47,790 nt of DNA, taken from DASWID01 sp049682815 (GTDB lineage Bacteria > Desulfobacterota_D > UBA1144 > Nemesobacterales > CSP1-2). Numbering within the stretch: position 1 is the first letter of the stretch; each line of letters opens with the position of its first letter. The translations under genes and the position numbers were made by a program. Location: positions 1 through 47,790 of the forward strand of contig JBAUII010000009.1 of assembly GCA_049682815.1 (NCBI GenBank), given 5' to 3'. Below the pieces are notes generated by a model. It saw only the letters and a list, made by a program, of their open reading frames with translations. It did no database searches and was not told the origin of the DNA. Of this stretch, positions 39,956 through 47,790 are shown in pieces.

Positions 39956-41377
39956 ATGAAGTTAGCTTCTTTATTAATCCTCGGTCTATTTCCCATTATT
40001 AGTTTTTCCAGCAGCTTTGGAATCGAAAAGACTGCGAAAGAGAGGTGGATGGGCATTTATTCAGGAAAGGACAGGATAGGATATTCACTAACCAAAATCG
40101 TTGCTAATAACGGTGCGAGAGAAGCTTCGGAAGAACTGAAACTCAAGATGACAGTTCTGGGAAAGGACCAAGAAGTCGATACAAACGCAAAATATTTTCT
40201 TGACGGGTTCAATCTGAAGGCATTTGAGTTTTCCATGAAAGCAGGTTTAGTCGATCTTAAGGTCACAGGTGTGAGAAATGGAGATAAACTTAAGATGAAA
40301 ATAGCATCGATTTCGGGAAACACCGACCTTAATATCCCAATAGACAAAGAACCGGTGGTCAATCCGGTTCTTTATGATTGGCTAATATCAAAGAATCCCG
40401 AATTGGGGAAGAGTTACGAAGTATTGCTTTTCGATCCCACCGCGGTCGTAACCGGGTCGGAGCTTGGGACTTCAAAGGCAATGCTGACGGTTGAAGGCGA
40501 AGAAGAAATCTCAATCCCCTTAGGAACGTTTAAAACTTACAGGGTTAGGATGAACTATTTAGGTTCAGAGGATACAGCCTGGATAACCCCGAATGGCGAA
40601 GTCGTAAAAGAGGTCTCGCCGCTGGGAATTGTGTCCCTTAAGGAAAACCAGGAGGATCTTGTTACAAACAATATCTCGAGCTTGGATATTGTGGATAAGA
40701 CTGCCATATCTTCAAATCTGAGAATCGATAAACCTCGCGACCTTGAGTTCTTGCGTATAAGGATTGGCGGCATTGAATCAACCGACGGATTAGATCTCAT
40801 AGATAATTACAGGCAGTTCATTAAGGATGGTTTACTCGAAGTTAGGGTAGGTTCTCTTTCAGATATTAATACTTATGAAATTCCATATACTGGTAAGGCA
40901 CTAAAGGCATATGCTCAGGAGAGCGTCTTAATTCAGAGTACGAATGATGAAATAGTGAAAAGGGCGAGCGTTATTTTGGGTGGCGAAAAAAATTCTCTTG
41001 AAGCTGCAAGAAAAATAAATGATTGGGTCTATAAAAACCTGGAAAAGACTCCCACAATAAGCCTCCCTAATGCGCTCGATGTACTGGAGAGTCGGAAAGG
41101 CGACTGCAATGAACACGCTGCACTATTTACAGCGCTTGCCAGAGCGGCCGGCATTCCCACAAAATTGGTTCTCGGTCTCGTTTTTTTGGATGGGAAATTC
41201 TATTATCATGCTTGGAACGAGGCATTCGTTGGCGAATGGATTGCGGTAGACCCTACTTTTGGTCAGTTGCCCGCCGATGCGTCCCACATCAAATTTGTAG
41301 AGGGTAACCTCAACAGGAGCTCGGAAATATTGAGATTGGTGGGGAAAATCGAATTGGATGTAGTTGAGGCGTCTTAA
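39956..41377 (+). CDS. Exported transglutaminase-like protein
   Basis: 473-residue protein with a Sec signal peptide (MKLASLLILGLFPIISFSSS). The N-terminal 300 residues are mainly beta, with no named domain that I recognise. The C-terminal part is a transglutaminase-like cysteine peptidase fold: Cys in RKGDCNEHAALF, His in YYHAWNEAFV, Asp in WIAVDPTFGQ, all three catalytic residues kept. Acts in the periplasm, possibly on envelope proteins or peptidoglycan peptides. First gene of a likely operon: the next gene begins 3 bp after its stop. Substrate unknown. Confidence 0.85.
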   Translation: MKLASLLILGLFPIISFSSSFGIEKTAKERWMGIYSGKDRIGYSLTKIVANNGAREASEELKLKMTVLGKDQEVDTNAKYFLDGFNLKAFEFSMKAGLVDLKVTGVRNGDKLKMKIASISGNTDLNIPIDKEPVVNPVLYDWLISKNPELGKSYEVLLFDPTAVVTGSELGTSKAMLTVEGEEEISIPLGTFKTYRVRMNYLGSEDTAWITPNGEVVKEVSPLGIVSLKENQEDLVTNNISSLDIVDKTAISSNLRIDKPRDLEFLRIRIGGIESTDGLDLIDNYRQFIKDGLLEVRVGSLSDINTYEIPYTGKALKAYAQESVLIQSTNDEIVKRASVILGGEKNSLEAARKINDWVYKNLEKTPTISLPNALDVLESRKGDCNEHAALFTALARAAGIPTKLVLGLVFLDGKFYYHAWNEAFVGEWIAVDPTFGQLPADASHIKFVEGNLNRSSEILRLVGKIELDVVEAS

Positions 41378-41380
41378 GAC

Positions 41381-43177
41381 ATGAGGAATAATAGATTTAC
41401 GGAGCTGTTTCGGATGAGCAAAAAAGGGCTTATATTACTGTTGTTAATTATTTGTTCCTGTGCGAATAGAGGCATTCAGTTAAAAACAGCCGATACCTCT
41501 GGGGATGAAAATCTCGAGCAATCTGAACCATTACCGAGCAGGTACGATGCCTACTATCATTTCTCGCTTTCCATGTTGTATAAAGAGCGAAGGGATATCT
41601 TAAGTGCCCTTAGGGAAATGACACTGGCTGAGGGCTATGATCCTGACTCTGCACTGATAAAGTACAATCTCGCAATGATGTATCTCAGTCTTAATCGCCT
41701 CGATAAATCAATTAGCAAATTAACGGAGGCCCTGGATTTAAACCCGAATTATGTTCCTGCGAGGGCTCTTCTCGGTAAGATTTACGCATCGAGCAATGAT
41801 CCGAAGAAGAAGCGGGAAGGCATTCGGGAGTTGGAACACTCGATTGAGCTAGAATCTGATGATATCGATATTTACATATTTCTGGGGAATGTATACACCG
41901 AGAACAAAGAATATGACAAAGCCGAAAAAATTCTGACGAAGGTGACTGAGCTCGCTCCTTATGATGAGCGTGGGTATTATTTTCTCGGAAGGTTGTATCT
42001 TGAAAAGGGTGCGCTGGAAGAATCTGAGGCTTACTATAAGCAAGCTCTTGAGCGAAACCCCGCGTATCCACTGGCTCTCGTAGACATTGCCAGGGTCTAT
42101 GAAAAACTTGGAAGACCGGCCGAATCGGAAAAAATTTATAAAGACCTAATATCCTTCTACCCACTCAGCTTGGAGAGCTATATCCGTTACGGAAACTTCC
42201 TATTTACAGTGAATCGAATTGAGGATGCTCAGGAGCAATTTAAGAAAGCCGAGCAACTGGATTCTCAAAATCCAGATGTAAAGCTAAGGCTTGGTCTCCT
42301 CTATCTCGAGGAAAGGGATTACGATAAGGCGATCGAAGAGTTTAATATTGTTCTCATCGGAAATCCTGATGACGAAAGGGTTAAATATTACCTTGCACAT
42401 TGCTACACTGAAACGGACAGATTCGATGAGGCTCTTAATCTTCTTAAGGATATCGGTAGTGACTCTAGTTTTTATGACGATGCTCTTGTCCAGAAGGCTT
42501 ATATTTACGAGAAAAGGGGACAGCTTGATGATGCGTTGAAAATTATGCAGGAGACTACGGAGCGCATGCCTGATAACGAGATATTGATTAACTATCTCGG
42601 GGGCCTCTACAGACAGTTGAATCGAGATAATGAAGCAATAGAAACCTACAAGAAATTTCTGAAGCGAAATCCCGACAACGAGGTTATCACCTATTCCCTA
42701 GGGGTTGCATACTTCATGAACAAAGATGAAGATAAGGGGATCGCAACCATGAGGAAGATACTGGAGAAAAATCCCAATCATGCCGATGCGCTCAATTTCA
42801 TCGGTTATTCTTATGCCGAGATGGGGAAGAATCTCGATGAGGCCGAGATGTTGGTGAAGAAGGCAAACGAAATATCGCCCAACAGAGGTTATATAATAGA
42901 TAGCCTTGGGTGGGTTTATTATAAGAAGGGCCAGTTAGATAAGGCGCTAGAGTATCTTTTGGAGGCCGTTGAGCTCACATCTGATGATCCAAGTATCATG
43001 GAGCACCTAGGGGATGTGTATAATGACAGGGGAGACGTCTTGAAGGCCTTAGCGTATTATCAAAAGGGTTTAGAACTTAATGAAGATGACGATAATGAAA
43101 TCAAGGAGAGGCTTCAGAAAAAGATACTTCTGGTAAAAGAGAAGATAAATTCCCAGATAGGAAAGGAAGAAATTTAG
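41381..43177 (+). CDS. TPR-repeat lipoprotein
   Basis: 598 residues made almost entirely of tetratricopeptide repeats (about 15), such as AYYHFSLSMLYKERRDILSA and IKYNLAMMYLSLNRLDKSI, with the typical W/L-G-Y-A-F-A-P spacing. The N-terminus ends in a lipobox-like LIICSC, so it is probably anchored in the membrane facing the periplasm. A second ATG at 41414 (GGAG 9 bp upstream, MSKKGLILLLL) gives a more usual lipoprotein signal and may be the real start. TPR domains hold protein partners together. It lies 3 bp after the exported transglutaminase gene and 1 bp before the DUF4292-like gene. Confidence 0.88.
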   Translation: MRNNRFTELFRMSKKGLILLLLIICSCANRGIQLKTADTSGDENLEQSEPLPSRYDAYYHFSLSMLYKERRDILSALREMTLAEGYDPDSALIKYNLAMMYLSLNRLDKSISKLTEALDLNPNYVPARALLGKIYASSNDPKKKREGIRELEHSIELESDDIDIYIFLGNVYTENKEYDKAEKILTKVTELAPYDERGYYFLGRLYLEKGALEESEAYYKQALERNPAYPLALVDIARVYEKLGRPAESEKIYKDLISFYPLSLESYIRYGNFLFTVNRIEDAQEQFKKAEQLDSQNPDVKLRLGLLYLEERDYDKAIEEFNIVLIGNPDDERVKYYLAHCYTETDRFDEALNLLKDIGSDSSFYDDALVQKAYIYEKRGQLDDALKIMQETTERMPDNEILINYLGGLYRQLNRDNEAIETYKKFLKRNPDNEVITYSLGVAYFMNKDEDKGIATMRKILEKNPNHADALNFIGYSYAEMGKNLDEAEMLVKKANEISPNRGYIIDSLGWVYYKKGQLDKALEYLLEAVELTSDDPSIMEHLGDVYNDRGDVLKALAYYQKGLELNEDDDNEIKERLQKKILLVKEKINSQIGKEEI

Positions 43178-43178
43178 C

Positions 43179-44000
43179 TTGAAGAAGCACTTAATCTTGG
43201 TCCTTCCCCTTTTATTATCCTGCGCAAAGAAGACGTTAGAGATAGATATAGAACGTATTGATGTCGGAGACGTTATATCAAAGGTTATAGGCGCTGAAGA
43301 CAGTGTGAATTCTGTAAAGGGTCTAGCCTCTGTTAACATTGAATCCCCTTATAACAATGTTTCTTATAAACAGGTAACCATCGCAGAAGAGCCGAACCTG
43401 TTACGGTTAGAGGCGATAGCGCCGTTTGGCCGGACCGTAGGGATGATCATTTCAAATGGCGAAAAGGTCTATGTAATTTCAGCCGAAGAGAGAAACGAAT
43501 TCGATAACTTGGAAGAATTCGATCTCTCATATTTCTATCCTGACCTTCCGGTCAGGATTACGCTCGAAAACCTGGTCAATCTTTTCTTAGGACGATTACC
43601 TGAGGAGCCCGATTTTATGAATTCCCGGGTGCTTCTGGGTGTGGATGACGGCCGAGTTGTCTTAACCCTGTTTAAAGGAAGAGAGAAGGAAAGTGTCCTC
43701 TGGATAAATCCCCTTAATTATAGGATCACCAAGGCCATGATTACTTTGGAAAATGGCTCGACTGCGATATGCGAATTTCAAGATTTTATAGATGTCGGTA
43801 ATGGTACGCAGATCCCCAGGAGAATCGAGCTCAGGGTTGATGAATATTTAATTTCCCTGAAATACGATAGGGATGTTGATGTGAACACGGACATAGATAG
43901 AAATTTATTTAAGCCACAACCCGCTTTCGCAGGTTTGAAAAAATACTCGCCAAACCTTATAATAAATAACCGGACGTTCTTAGATTCCAGAGTCTTCTAA
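43179..44000 (+). CDS. DUF4292/LolB-like lipoprotein
   Basis: 273-residue lipoprotein with lipobox LLLLSC at residues 10-15 (MKKHLILVLP before it). The rest shows strands such as GLASVNIESPYNNVSYKQVT and LLRLEAIAPFGRTVGMII, the pattern of DUF4292 and LolB-like half-barrel proteins. The start is TTG, one base after the preceding stop, with AGGAAAGGAAG upstream. DUF4292 proteins often accompany TPR proteins in outer-membrane biogenesis clusters. Role inferred: handling lipid or lipoprotein in the periplasm. Confidence 0.75.
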   Translation: MKKHLILVLPLLLSCAKKTLEIDIERIDVGDVISKVIGAEDSVNSVKGLASVNIESPYNNVSYKQVTIAEEPNLLRLEAIAPFGRTVGMIISNGEKVYVISAEERNEFDNLEEFDLSYFYPDLPVRITLENLVNLFLGRLPEEPDFMNSRVLLGVDDGRVVLTLFKGREKESVLWINPLNYRITKAMITLENGSTAICEFQDFIDVGNGTQIPRRIELRVDEYLISLKYDRDVDVNTDIDRNLFKPQPAFAGLKKYSPNLIINNRTFLDSRVF

Positions 44001-44048
44001 TTTCAAACAATATAAAGATACGTAGAGAGATACTGGCGTCCCGCTAGA

Positions 44049-44330
44049 ATGAGCAGTTTACGGAGGAGCAAGGTTTTTACGGTCAAGAATAAGCTCGGCC
44101 TTCATGCGCGAGCGGCTGCTATCTTTGTGCGCCTTTCAAATCAGTTTTCCTCAGACATACACCTTATGAAGGACGGCTATACTGTTGATGGGAAAAGCAT
44201 ACTCGGTGTTCTCTCTCTTGCCGCTATAAAGGGAACTAAATTAGAGGTAGTCGCGAAGGGCGACGACGCAGATGAGGCTATCTCTGAGATCGAGAAGCTT
44301 GTCGATAGCGGGTTTGGGGAAGGGTCATGA
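44049..44330 (+). CDS. ptsH: Phosphocarrier protein HPr
   Basis: 93-residue phosphotransferase protein. The active His is in NKLGLHARAAAIF; the regulatory Ser is in DGKSILGVLSLAA, the site used by HPr kinase. N-terminal extension of about eight residues compared with the E. coli protein. It accepts phosphate from enzyme I, encoded next with a 4-bp overlap (ATGA). No sugar-specific enzyme II is in the window, so a regulatory PTS is possible. Confidence 0.95.
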   Translation: MSSLRRSKVFTVKNKLGLHARAAAIFVRLSNQFSSDIHLMKDGYTVDGKSILGVLSLAAIKGTKLEVVAKGDDADEAISEIEKLVDSGFGEGS

Positions 44331-46084
44331 GATTTGAGTTAAAAGGAATAGCAATCTCGCCAGGCGTTGCCCTTGGGAGGGCTGCACTGCTCGACCGGAC
44401 TAAAACGGTTGTCGAGAGATCCGGGATCGATCCAGCCTTTATACAATCAGAAAAAGAGAGATTTCTCGGTGCCCTGCAAAAGTCAAAAAAGCATCTCCAT
44501 TCAATAATTGACAGATTTGATCCAATGGATAAGGGGGATCACCTTAAGGTTTTGAATTTTAACATCATGATGCTCGAAGACGATCTGTTCTGCGAAGAGG
44601 TGATCAGGGTTATTGAGTCCCAACTGGTAACTGCCGAGTGGGCCATAACATACGTTCTTTCAAAAAAGAGTGAGGCTTTTAAGCATGTAGAAGATATATA
44701 TATGAAGGAGAGACTTGCTGACATATATCATCTTGGAGAGATAGTCCTGCACAGTCTTCGAGATGTTAAGTATGATGTGCCTGATCTTGAAGGGGATCCC
44801 GTACTGGTGGCGCATGATATTTCACCTATAGATTTAATAGCTTTTTCCAAGCGCCGCGCCATTGGGCTTGCCACCGATATAGGAGGTACTACGTCCCATA
44901 GCGCTATCGTCGCAAGGTCGCTGGGAATTCCAACCGTGATGGGTCTTGAGGATATTACGCTCAAGGTATCCCCCGGGGATCGGATTTTCATCGATGGTTA
45001 CAACGGTATTGTAATAGTGAATTTTACCGATCAAGAGCGAAGTGAATTTGTTAAAAGGGAAAGGGACTTTCAGGCCCTCGGCAAGAAACTCAAGAGATAT
45101 GCGAAATTACAAAGCAGGACCCTCGATGGCATGGAGATTAAGGTCAATGCAAATATCGAGGTTGCAGATGAGATTAATAACGCATTAGCTTACGGGGCAG
45201 AGGGCATAGGAATGTACAGGACGGAATTTCTATTCACGAGATCCGATGTGTTTCCAAGTGAACAAGAGCAGTTTGAGGACTATAAAAAATTGGTATCGAT
45301 TTTCGATTCATCGGATGTAACAATAAGAACCCTTGATATCGGCGGCGACAAGTACCCACCGGGGATGCAAGCTCCGAAAGAGCTCAATCCGGCTCTCGGA
45401 CTCCGTGGGATCCGGTTCTCATTGATGGACAAGAATATCTTTAAAACTCAGATAAGAGCCATTCTGAAGGCCAGCTGTTTTGGGAGAATCAGGATCCTTA
45501 TTCCGATGGTGTCAAGCCTCTTTGAGATCAGAGATGCAAAGACCATAGTGAGTGGGATAGCAAGCGAGATTGATTCTGATTGCTCTTGGGAGATGGGGGT
45601 GATGATTGAAACGCCATCCGCGGCAATACTTGCATCCGAAATCGCTGAAGAGGTAGACTTCATAAGTATAGGTACAAATGATCTTATTCAATATACGCTG
45701 GCCGTGGACAGGATTAATGAGCATGTGTCTTACCTTTTCAGCCATTTCCACCCCGCAGTCCTCAGGCTTCTGAAGAGCATTACGGAGGCGGCGAGGCAGA
45801 AGGGTGTTCCGGTGAGTGTGTGTGGGGAAATGGCGGGTCAGCTCTCGTGCGTTCCTCTTCTGATTGGCATGGGTATTGACGAGCTTAGCATGAACACACC
45901 CTCTATTCCAAAGGTTAAAAAGCTACTAAACTCCATAACAAAGGCTGGGTCTCAGGAGATATTGGAGAATGCCCTGAAATTGAAGACTACATTTGACACA
46001 AAGGATTATGTGATTAAGGCAATAATGGATAAATGGGGACAGTCACTTCCACTTGAATGTGTTCAGGAGATAAATTCAGATTGA
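44327..46084 (+). CDS. ptsI: Phosphoenolpyruvate-protein phosphotransferase (enzyme I)
   Basis: 585 residues, normal length. Enzyme I takes phosphate from PEP and passes it to HPr. N-domain opens with LKGIAISPGVALGRAALLD; the phosphohistidine is in DIGGTTSHSAIVARSLGIPT. The PEP-binding C-domain has GAEGIGMYRTEFLF, RTLDIGGDKY, and NPALGLRGIRF, and the catalytic Cys in VSVCGEMAGQ. Translationally coupled to ptsH. Ends just before a hairpin and tRNA-Arg. Confidence 0.96.
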   Translation: MRFELKGIAISPGVALGRAALLDRTKTVVERSGIDPAFIQSEKERFLGALQKSKKHLHSIIDRFDPMDKGDHLKVLNFNIMMLEDDLFCEEVIRVIESQLVTAEWAITYVLSKKSEAFKHVEDIYMKERLADIYHLGEIVLHSLRDVKYDVPDLEGDPVLVAHDISPIDLIAFSKRRAIGLATDIGGTTSHSAIVARSLGIPTVMGLEDITLKVSPGDRIFIDGYNGIVIVNFTDQERSEFVKRERDFQALGKKLKRYAKLQSRTLDGMEIKVNANIEVADEINNALAYGAEGIGMYRTEFLFTRSDVFPSEQEQFEDYKKLVSIFDSSDVTIRTLDIGGDKYPPGMQAPKELNPALGLRGIRFSLMDKNIFKTQIRAILKASCFGRIRILIPMVSSLFEIRDAKTIVSGIASEIDSDCSWEMGVMIETPSAAILASEIAEEVDFISIGTNDLIQYTLAVDRINEHVSYLFSHFHPAVLRLLKSITEAARQKGVPVSVCGEMAGQLSCVPLLIGMGIDELSMNTPSIPKVKKLLNSITKAGSQEILENALKLKTTFDTKDYVIKAIMDKWGQSLPLECVQEINSD

Positions 46085-46088
46085 AAGT

Positions 46089-46113
46089 CCCCTCTCCCCT
46101 TGGGGGGAGAGGG
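46089..46113. repeat. GC-rich hairpin after ptsI
   Basis: CCCCTCTCCCC-TTG-GGGGGAGAGGG, a long near-perfect stem five bases after the ptsI stop. No T-run follows (GCTAGGGTGAGGGGG instead), so it may be a dispersed repeat that also ends transcription of the ptsHI operon. Confidence 0.65.
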
Positions 46114-46181
46114 CTAGGGTGAGGGGGAAGTGAGGATAGGTTTTACTATCGAGTATACAAATATCTTAAACTTTAGGACGC

Positions 46182-46259
46182 GCCCCTATAGCTCAGCCCG
46201 GATAGAGCGTCGGACTTCGAATCCGCAGGTCGGGGGTTCAAATCCCTCTGGGGGCGCCA
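46182..46259 (+). tRNA. tRNA-Arg (TCG anticodon)
   Basis: Cloverleaf: acceptor GCCCCTA pairs with TGGGGGC (one G-T), discriminator G, encoded CCA. D-stem GCTC/GAGC; anticodon loop CTTCGAA gives anticodon TCG; T-arm GGGGGTTCAAATCCCTC. The outermost anticodon-stem pair (T27-C43) does not match, otherwise normal. It borders a strip of accessory genes and could be an integration site. Confidence 0.93.
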
Positions 46260-46402
46260 ATGATTTCGGGGAATTACAGGTCTCGACTTTCCTCGACTAT
46301 TAAATTGTCAGTGAATTTGTCAGTTACTTGTACTGCGTATTTAGTTATTATTGTGAATTTCAATTTGCATTGATTAGCATATTAGAAAGATGGACTCCCA
46401 TG

Positions 46403-46447
46403 TGTGACCTAGTCCTAATAGCTGCAATTCTTGAAGAACTAGGATAG
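46403..46447 (+). pseudogene. Gene-tail fragment, copy 1
   Basis: Codes CDLVLIAAILEELG and stop. The minus strand at 46700-46740 codes the near-identical CDPVLIAAILEELG, with differences mostly at third codon positions, so both descend from one coding sequence. No complete gene is present. It may be the 3' end of an old mobile-element gene; the family is not recognised. Confidence 0.5.
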
Positions 46448-46504
46448 CTTGATGAAAAGAAAGAAAAAGACAAGTGACTGGCTTTAAAAGTGGGGAAAAA
46501 AAGA

Positions 46505-46585
46505 ATGAAGAAAGTACCATTGTCAGAAGTAAAGGATCAGCTCTCCGAATATTTGCACCTATCTCTGGGGGTCAGGCATGAATAA
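46505..46585 (+). pseudogene. Truncated Phd/YefM-type antitoxin
   Basis: 26 codons: MKKVPLSEVKDQLSEYLHL matches the N-terminal DNA-binding strand-helix of Phd/YefM antitoxins, then the frame runs into SLGVRHE and a stop. The neutralising C-terminal part is lost. About 140 bp downstream on the same strand, TYYITELTVSELEGIQNG (near 46753-46806) recalls a PIN-toxin segment; with the antitoxin fragment this suggests a decayed Phd-PIN module. Regarded as a remnant. Confidence 0.5.
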
Positions 46586-46590
46586 ATGAG

Positions 46591-46749
46591 TTATTTTGGT
46601 TTTTCTTCTACCTCCCTGCTATTTTTTGATCTCTCCTTGATACTACCCTCGTCATGAACCTCGTCTTTCTTGTCCTTTTCCTTGTTTTCGTCAAAGAACC
46701 CTAATTCCTCGAGAATTGCAGCGATTAGCACTGGGTCGCACCTGGGCTT
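46591..46749 (-). pseudogene. Gene-tail fragment, copy 2
   Basis: Open frame of 52 codons without a start, on the minus strand: RCDPVLIAAILEELGFFDEN followed by a Lys/Asp/Glu-rich tail ending VEEKPK and a stop. Its first part matches copy 1 (46403-46447) in the opposite direction. The two tails face each other across the antitoxin fragment. Origin unknown. Confidence 0.45.
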
Positions 46750-46877
46750 CTACCTATTATATTACAGAATTGACTGTTTCGGAACTTGAAGGAATACAAA
46801 ATGGATCCCCGAAAAATGCATTCGGGTATGACAGGCGAAAGGCGGATTCTCAATTGCGGATGTCAAGAATAGGCATT

Positions 46878-47171
46878 CTAATATGCTTTTCCTCTGGGTA
46901 AGATTGCATATATGGTGATTACCTTTCTTTTTCTGTCTGGCGTAAATAAAATTCTTAAGTCTCCAACCCTAAGCCTAAAATCCCTCTTGAGTTCTCCAGT
47001 CAATGCTCTGACGTGTTGTTCCAGAAAAGGATTATCGCTTTTTTCCAATTTTAATAAGGCTTCTTTTACCCTATCCCGTGTTTTTTTGTCAAGCTTTCTG
47101 TAGCTCTTTTCTGCAGTCGGATTAATTTCAGTCTTCCAGTTCTTCAAGAGGTTTACCTTTAATACCCTCAT
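46878..47171 (-). CDS. RelE/ParE-superfamily toxin
   Basis: 97 residues. INPTAEKSYRKLDKKTRDRV, then ELKRDFRLRVGDLRILFTPD and VITIYAILPRGKAY give the RelE-like core with its Arg/Lys residues and C-terminal RG-x-x-Y. Members cleave ribosome-bound mRNA (RelE) or poison gyrase (ParE); which applies is unclear. The ATG at 47171 (GAAGGAAATCG upstream) overlaps the antitoxin gene by 44 bp; a TTG at 47147 would shorten the overlap. Forms a pair with the next gene upstream. Confidence 0.88.
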   Translation of the reverse strand: MRVLKVNLLKNWKTEINPTAEKSYRKLDKKTRDRVKEALLKLEKSDNPFLEQHVRALTGELKRDFRLRVGDLRILFTPDRKRKVITIYAILPRGKAY

Positions 47172-47367
47172 CGATTTCCTTCTTTCCCTTCCTAATCAGC
47201 TCTACCCACTCGGGATTCGAAAGAATCTCAAGAGTTTCCTTGTGTCTTTCAATATATTGATCGACAAGTTCTGAGATAATATCTTTCATGTCTCTTTTCT
47301 CTAAGCTGGCAATGATCTTGAGAGTATCCCTTTTTTCTTCCGGTATACGAACGTTGACTGTTTTCAT
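47128..47367 (-). CDS. Ribbon-helix-helix-type antitoxin
   Basis: 79 residues. The start MKTVNVRIPEEKRDTLKIIA and SLEKRDMKDIISELVDQYIE are the strand-helix-helix layout of RHH (MetJ/Arc-type) antitoxins; the acidic C-terminal tail (KKEIDEGIKGKPLEELED) would wrap the toxin. Encoded before the RelE/ParE toxin with overlap, the standard order for autorepressed pairs. AAGGAGAG lies upstream of the ATG, at rather long spacing. Confidence 0.85.
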   Translation of the reverse strand: MKTVNVRIPEEKRDTLKIIASLEKRDMKDIISELVDQYIERHKETLEILSNPEWVELIRKGKKEIDEGIKGKPLEELED

Positions 47368-47506
47368 ATATATCTATATCTCTCCTTAAGGTAGTATATA
47401 ATGCTATGATACAATTATACTTTAATACTAGTGGAATCGCAAAACCAACGAAAACTCCGTTAAATTGCAAACAAAGGATTAGAGGTTAAAGAGATAGAGG
47501 TTAAAG

Positions 47507-47578
47507 GGGACGCAACCCTTTAAGTGTATTTAAGGTGCGAAACTTTACCGCTCCTTAGCTTTTAAAGCGTAGCGTCCC
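47507..47578. repeat. Inverted repeat, possible element end
   Basis: GGGACGC at 47507-47513 pairs with GCGTCCC at 47572-47578. Left of it, AGAGGTTAAAG occurs twice in tandem form (47481-47506). It lies between the antitoxin promoter and the MazF-like gene end. May be a REP-type or insertion-element end; no transposase seen. The gap 47368-47621 holds nothing else. Confidence 0.4.
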
Positions 47579-47621
47579 ATTAGTTTTTACTCGACGACTG
47601 AAAAACTTCGGTTCGATTTTT

Positions 47622-47790
47622 CTACTCGGGAATGTCAAGAGCGATCCGTAAGGCCTGAGTGATGGCCTCGATTTTCGATGGGGAAAGTGTACCAACGTAA
47701 TTCGTTAGAGCTGATTTCGGCAAACTCACCAATTCATCACAGTGTATGCTGCTGTCGTGTTTAAGACCTTCTTCCGCCCCCACCAATACC
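47622..47790 (-). CDS. MazF/PemK-family toxin, partial (C-terminus)
   Basis: Open frame of 55 codons running off the right edge, stop at 47622-47624. VLVGAEEGLKHDSSIHCDEL, then SLPKSALTNYVGTLSPSKIE and ITQALRIALDIPE match the C-terminal half of MazF/PemK endoribonuclease toxins (D-S-x-I-x-C-D-x-L, then a G-x-L-S-x-x-K-x-x-x-I helix). The catalytic Arg region lies outside the window. An antitoxin gene should lie further right. Confidence 0.8.
   Translation of the reverse strand, partial: VLVGAEEGLKHDSSIHCDELVSLPKSALTNYVGTLSPSKIEAITQALRIALDIPE

Noticed and set aside
46716..46901. 61-codon plus-strand frame with a PIN-like stretch
   Set aside because: Only about 18 residues (TYYITELTVSELEGIQNG) look like a PIN toxin; no acidic active-site residues can be placed, so I mention it as a possible remnant but do not annotate it as a gene.
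1..47790. CRISPR array or prophage
   Set aside because: No regularly spaced identical repeats with unique spacers and no phage structural genes were found; the tandem repeats seen have only two units.

Overview
The window looks like a chromosomal segment of a Gram-negative bacterium of deltaproteobacterial type (Desulfobacterota or a relative). The supporting signs are an NtrB/NtrC-type two-component pair with a sigma-54 promoter, lipoprotein and Tat-like export signals, a futalosine-pathway menaquinone gene (mqnC), a CdaA-type diadenylate cyclase, and AT-leaning DNA with many structured intergenic repeats. The exact taxon cannot be settled from the sequence. Most of the window is ordinary core genome. 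Both ends are accessory: the left end carries insertion-element-like direct repeats, and the right end, after a tRNA-Arg gene, carries toxin-antitoxin genes and debris.

Layout. 1-1.3 kb: repeats, a small secreted protein and a frameshifted small secreted protein. 1.3-5.9 kb: histidine kinase, sigma-54 activator and CstA transporter, with a -24/-12 promoter that overlaps the first possible start codon of the kinase and two dyads just upstream. 5.9-9.2 kb (minus strand): MaoC-like hydratase, recR, ybaB and dnaX, then SRP RNA and tRNA-Ser. 9.6-16 kb: cytochrome c, crotonase, Nudix hydrolase, cold-shock protein, tRNA-Leu, MoeB-rhodanese fusion, DUF4159 protein and a class V aminotransferase-fold enzyme. 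16-22.6 kb (minus strand): APC permease with Usp domains, then the four-gene Anbu cluster (circularly permuted ATP-grasp, alpha-E, Anbu protease, transglutaminase).

23.3-29.8 kb (minus strand): diadenylate cyclase fused to a YbbR-like region, MgtE, glycerate 2-kinase, a glycosyltransferase resembling sugar-glycerate synthases, and an MscS channel. Together these read as a turgor/ion/compatible-solute block; this is inference from family roles. 30-39.3 kb: pyrophosphatase, tandem palindromic repeats, a nitroreductase-like plus luciferase-like pair, a PerR-like regulator, KDPG aldolase, glycogen synthase, two unknown coupled genes and mqnC. 40-46.1 kb: an apparent operon of an exported transglutaminase, a TPR lipoprotein, a DUF4292-like lipoprotein, HPr and enzyme I. 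46.2-47.8 kb: tRNA-Arg, then an accessory strip with a Phd-type antitoxin fragment, a RelE/ParE toxin with a ribbon-helix-helix antitoxin, and the C-terminus of a MazF/PemK-like toxin cut by the window edge.

The best targets for a second look are the Anbu cluster, the cyclase-YbbR fusion with its osmotic neighbours, the sigma-54 control unit, the family of about 120-bp elements with 11-bp terminal inverted repeats (three copies), and the eroded toxin-antitoxin strip next to tRNA-Arg.
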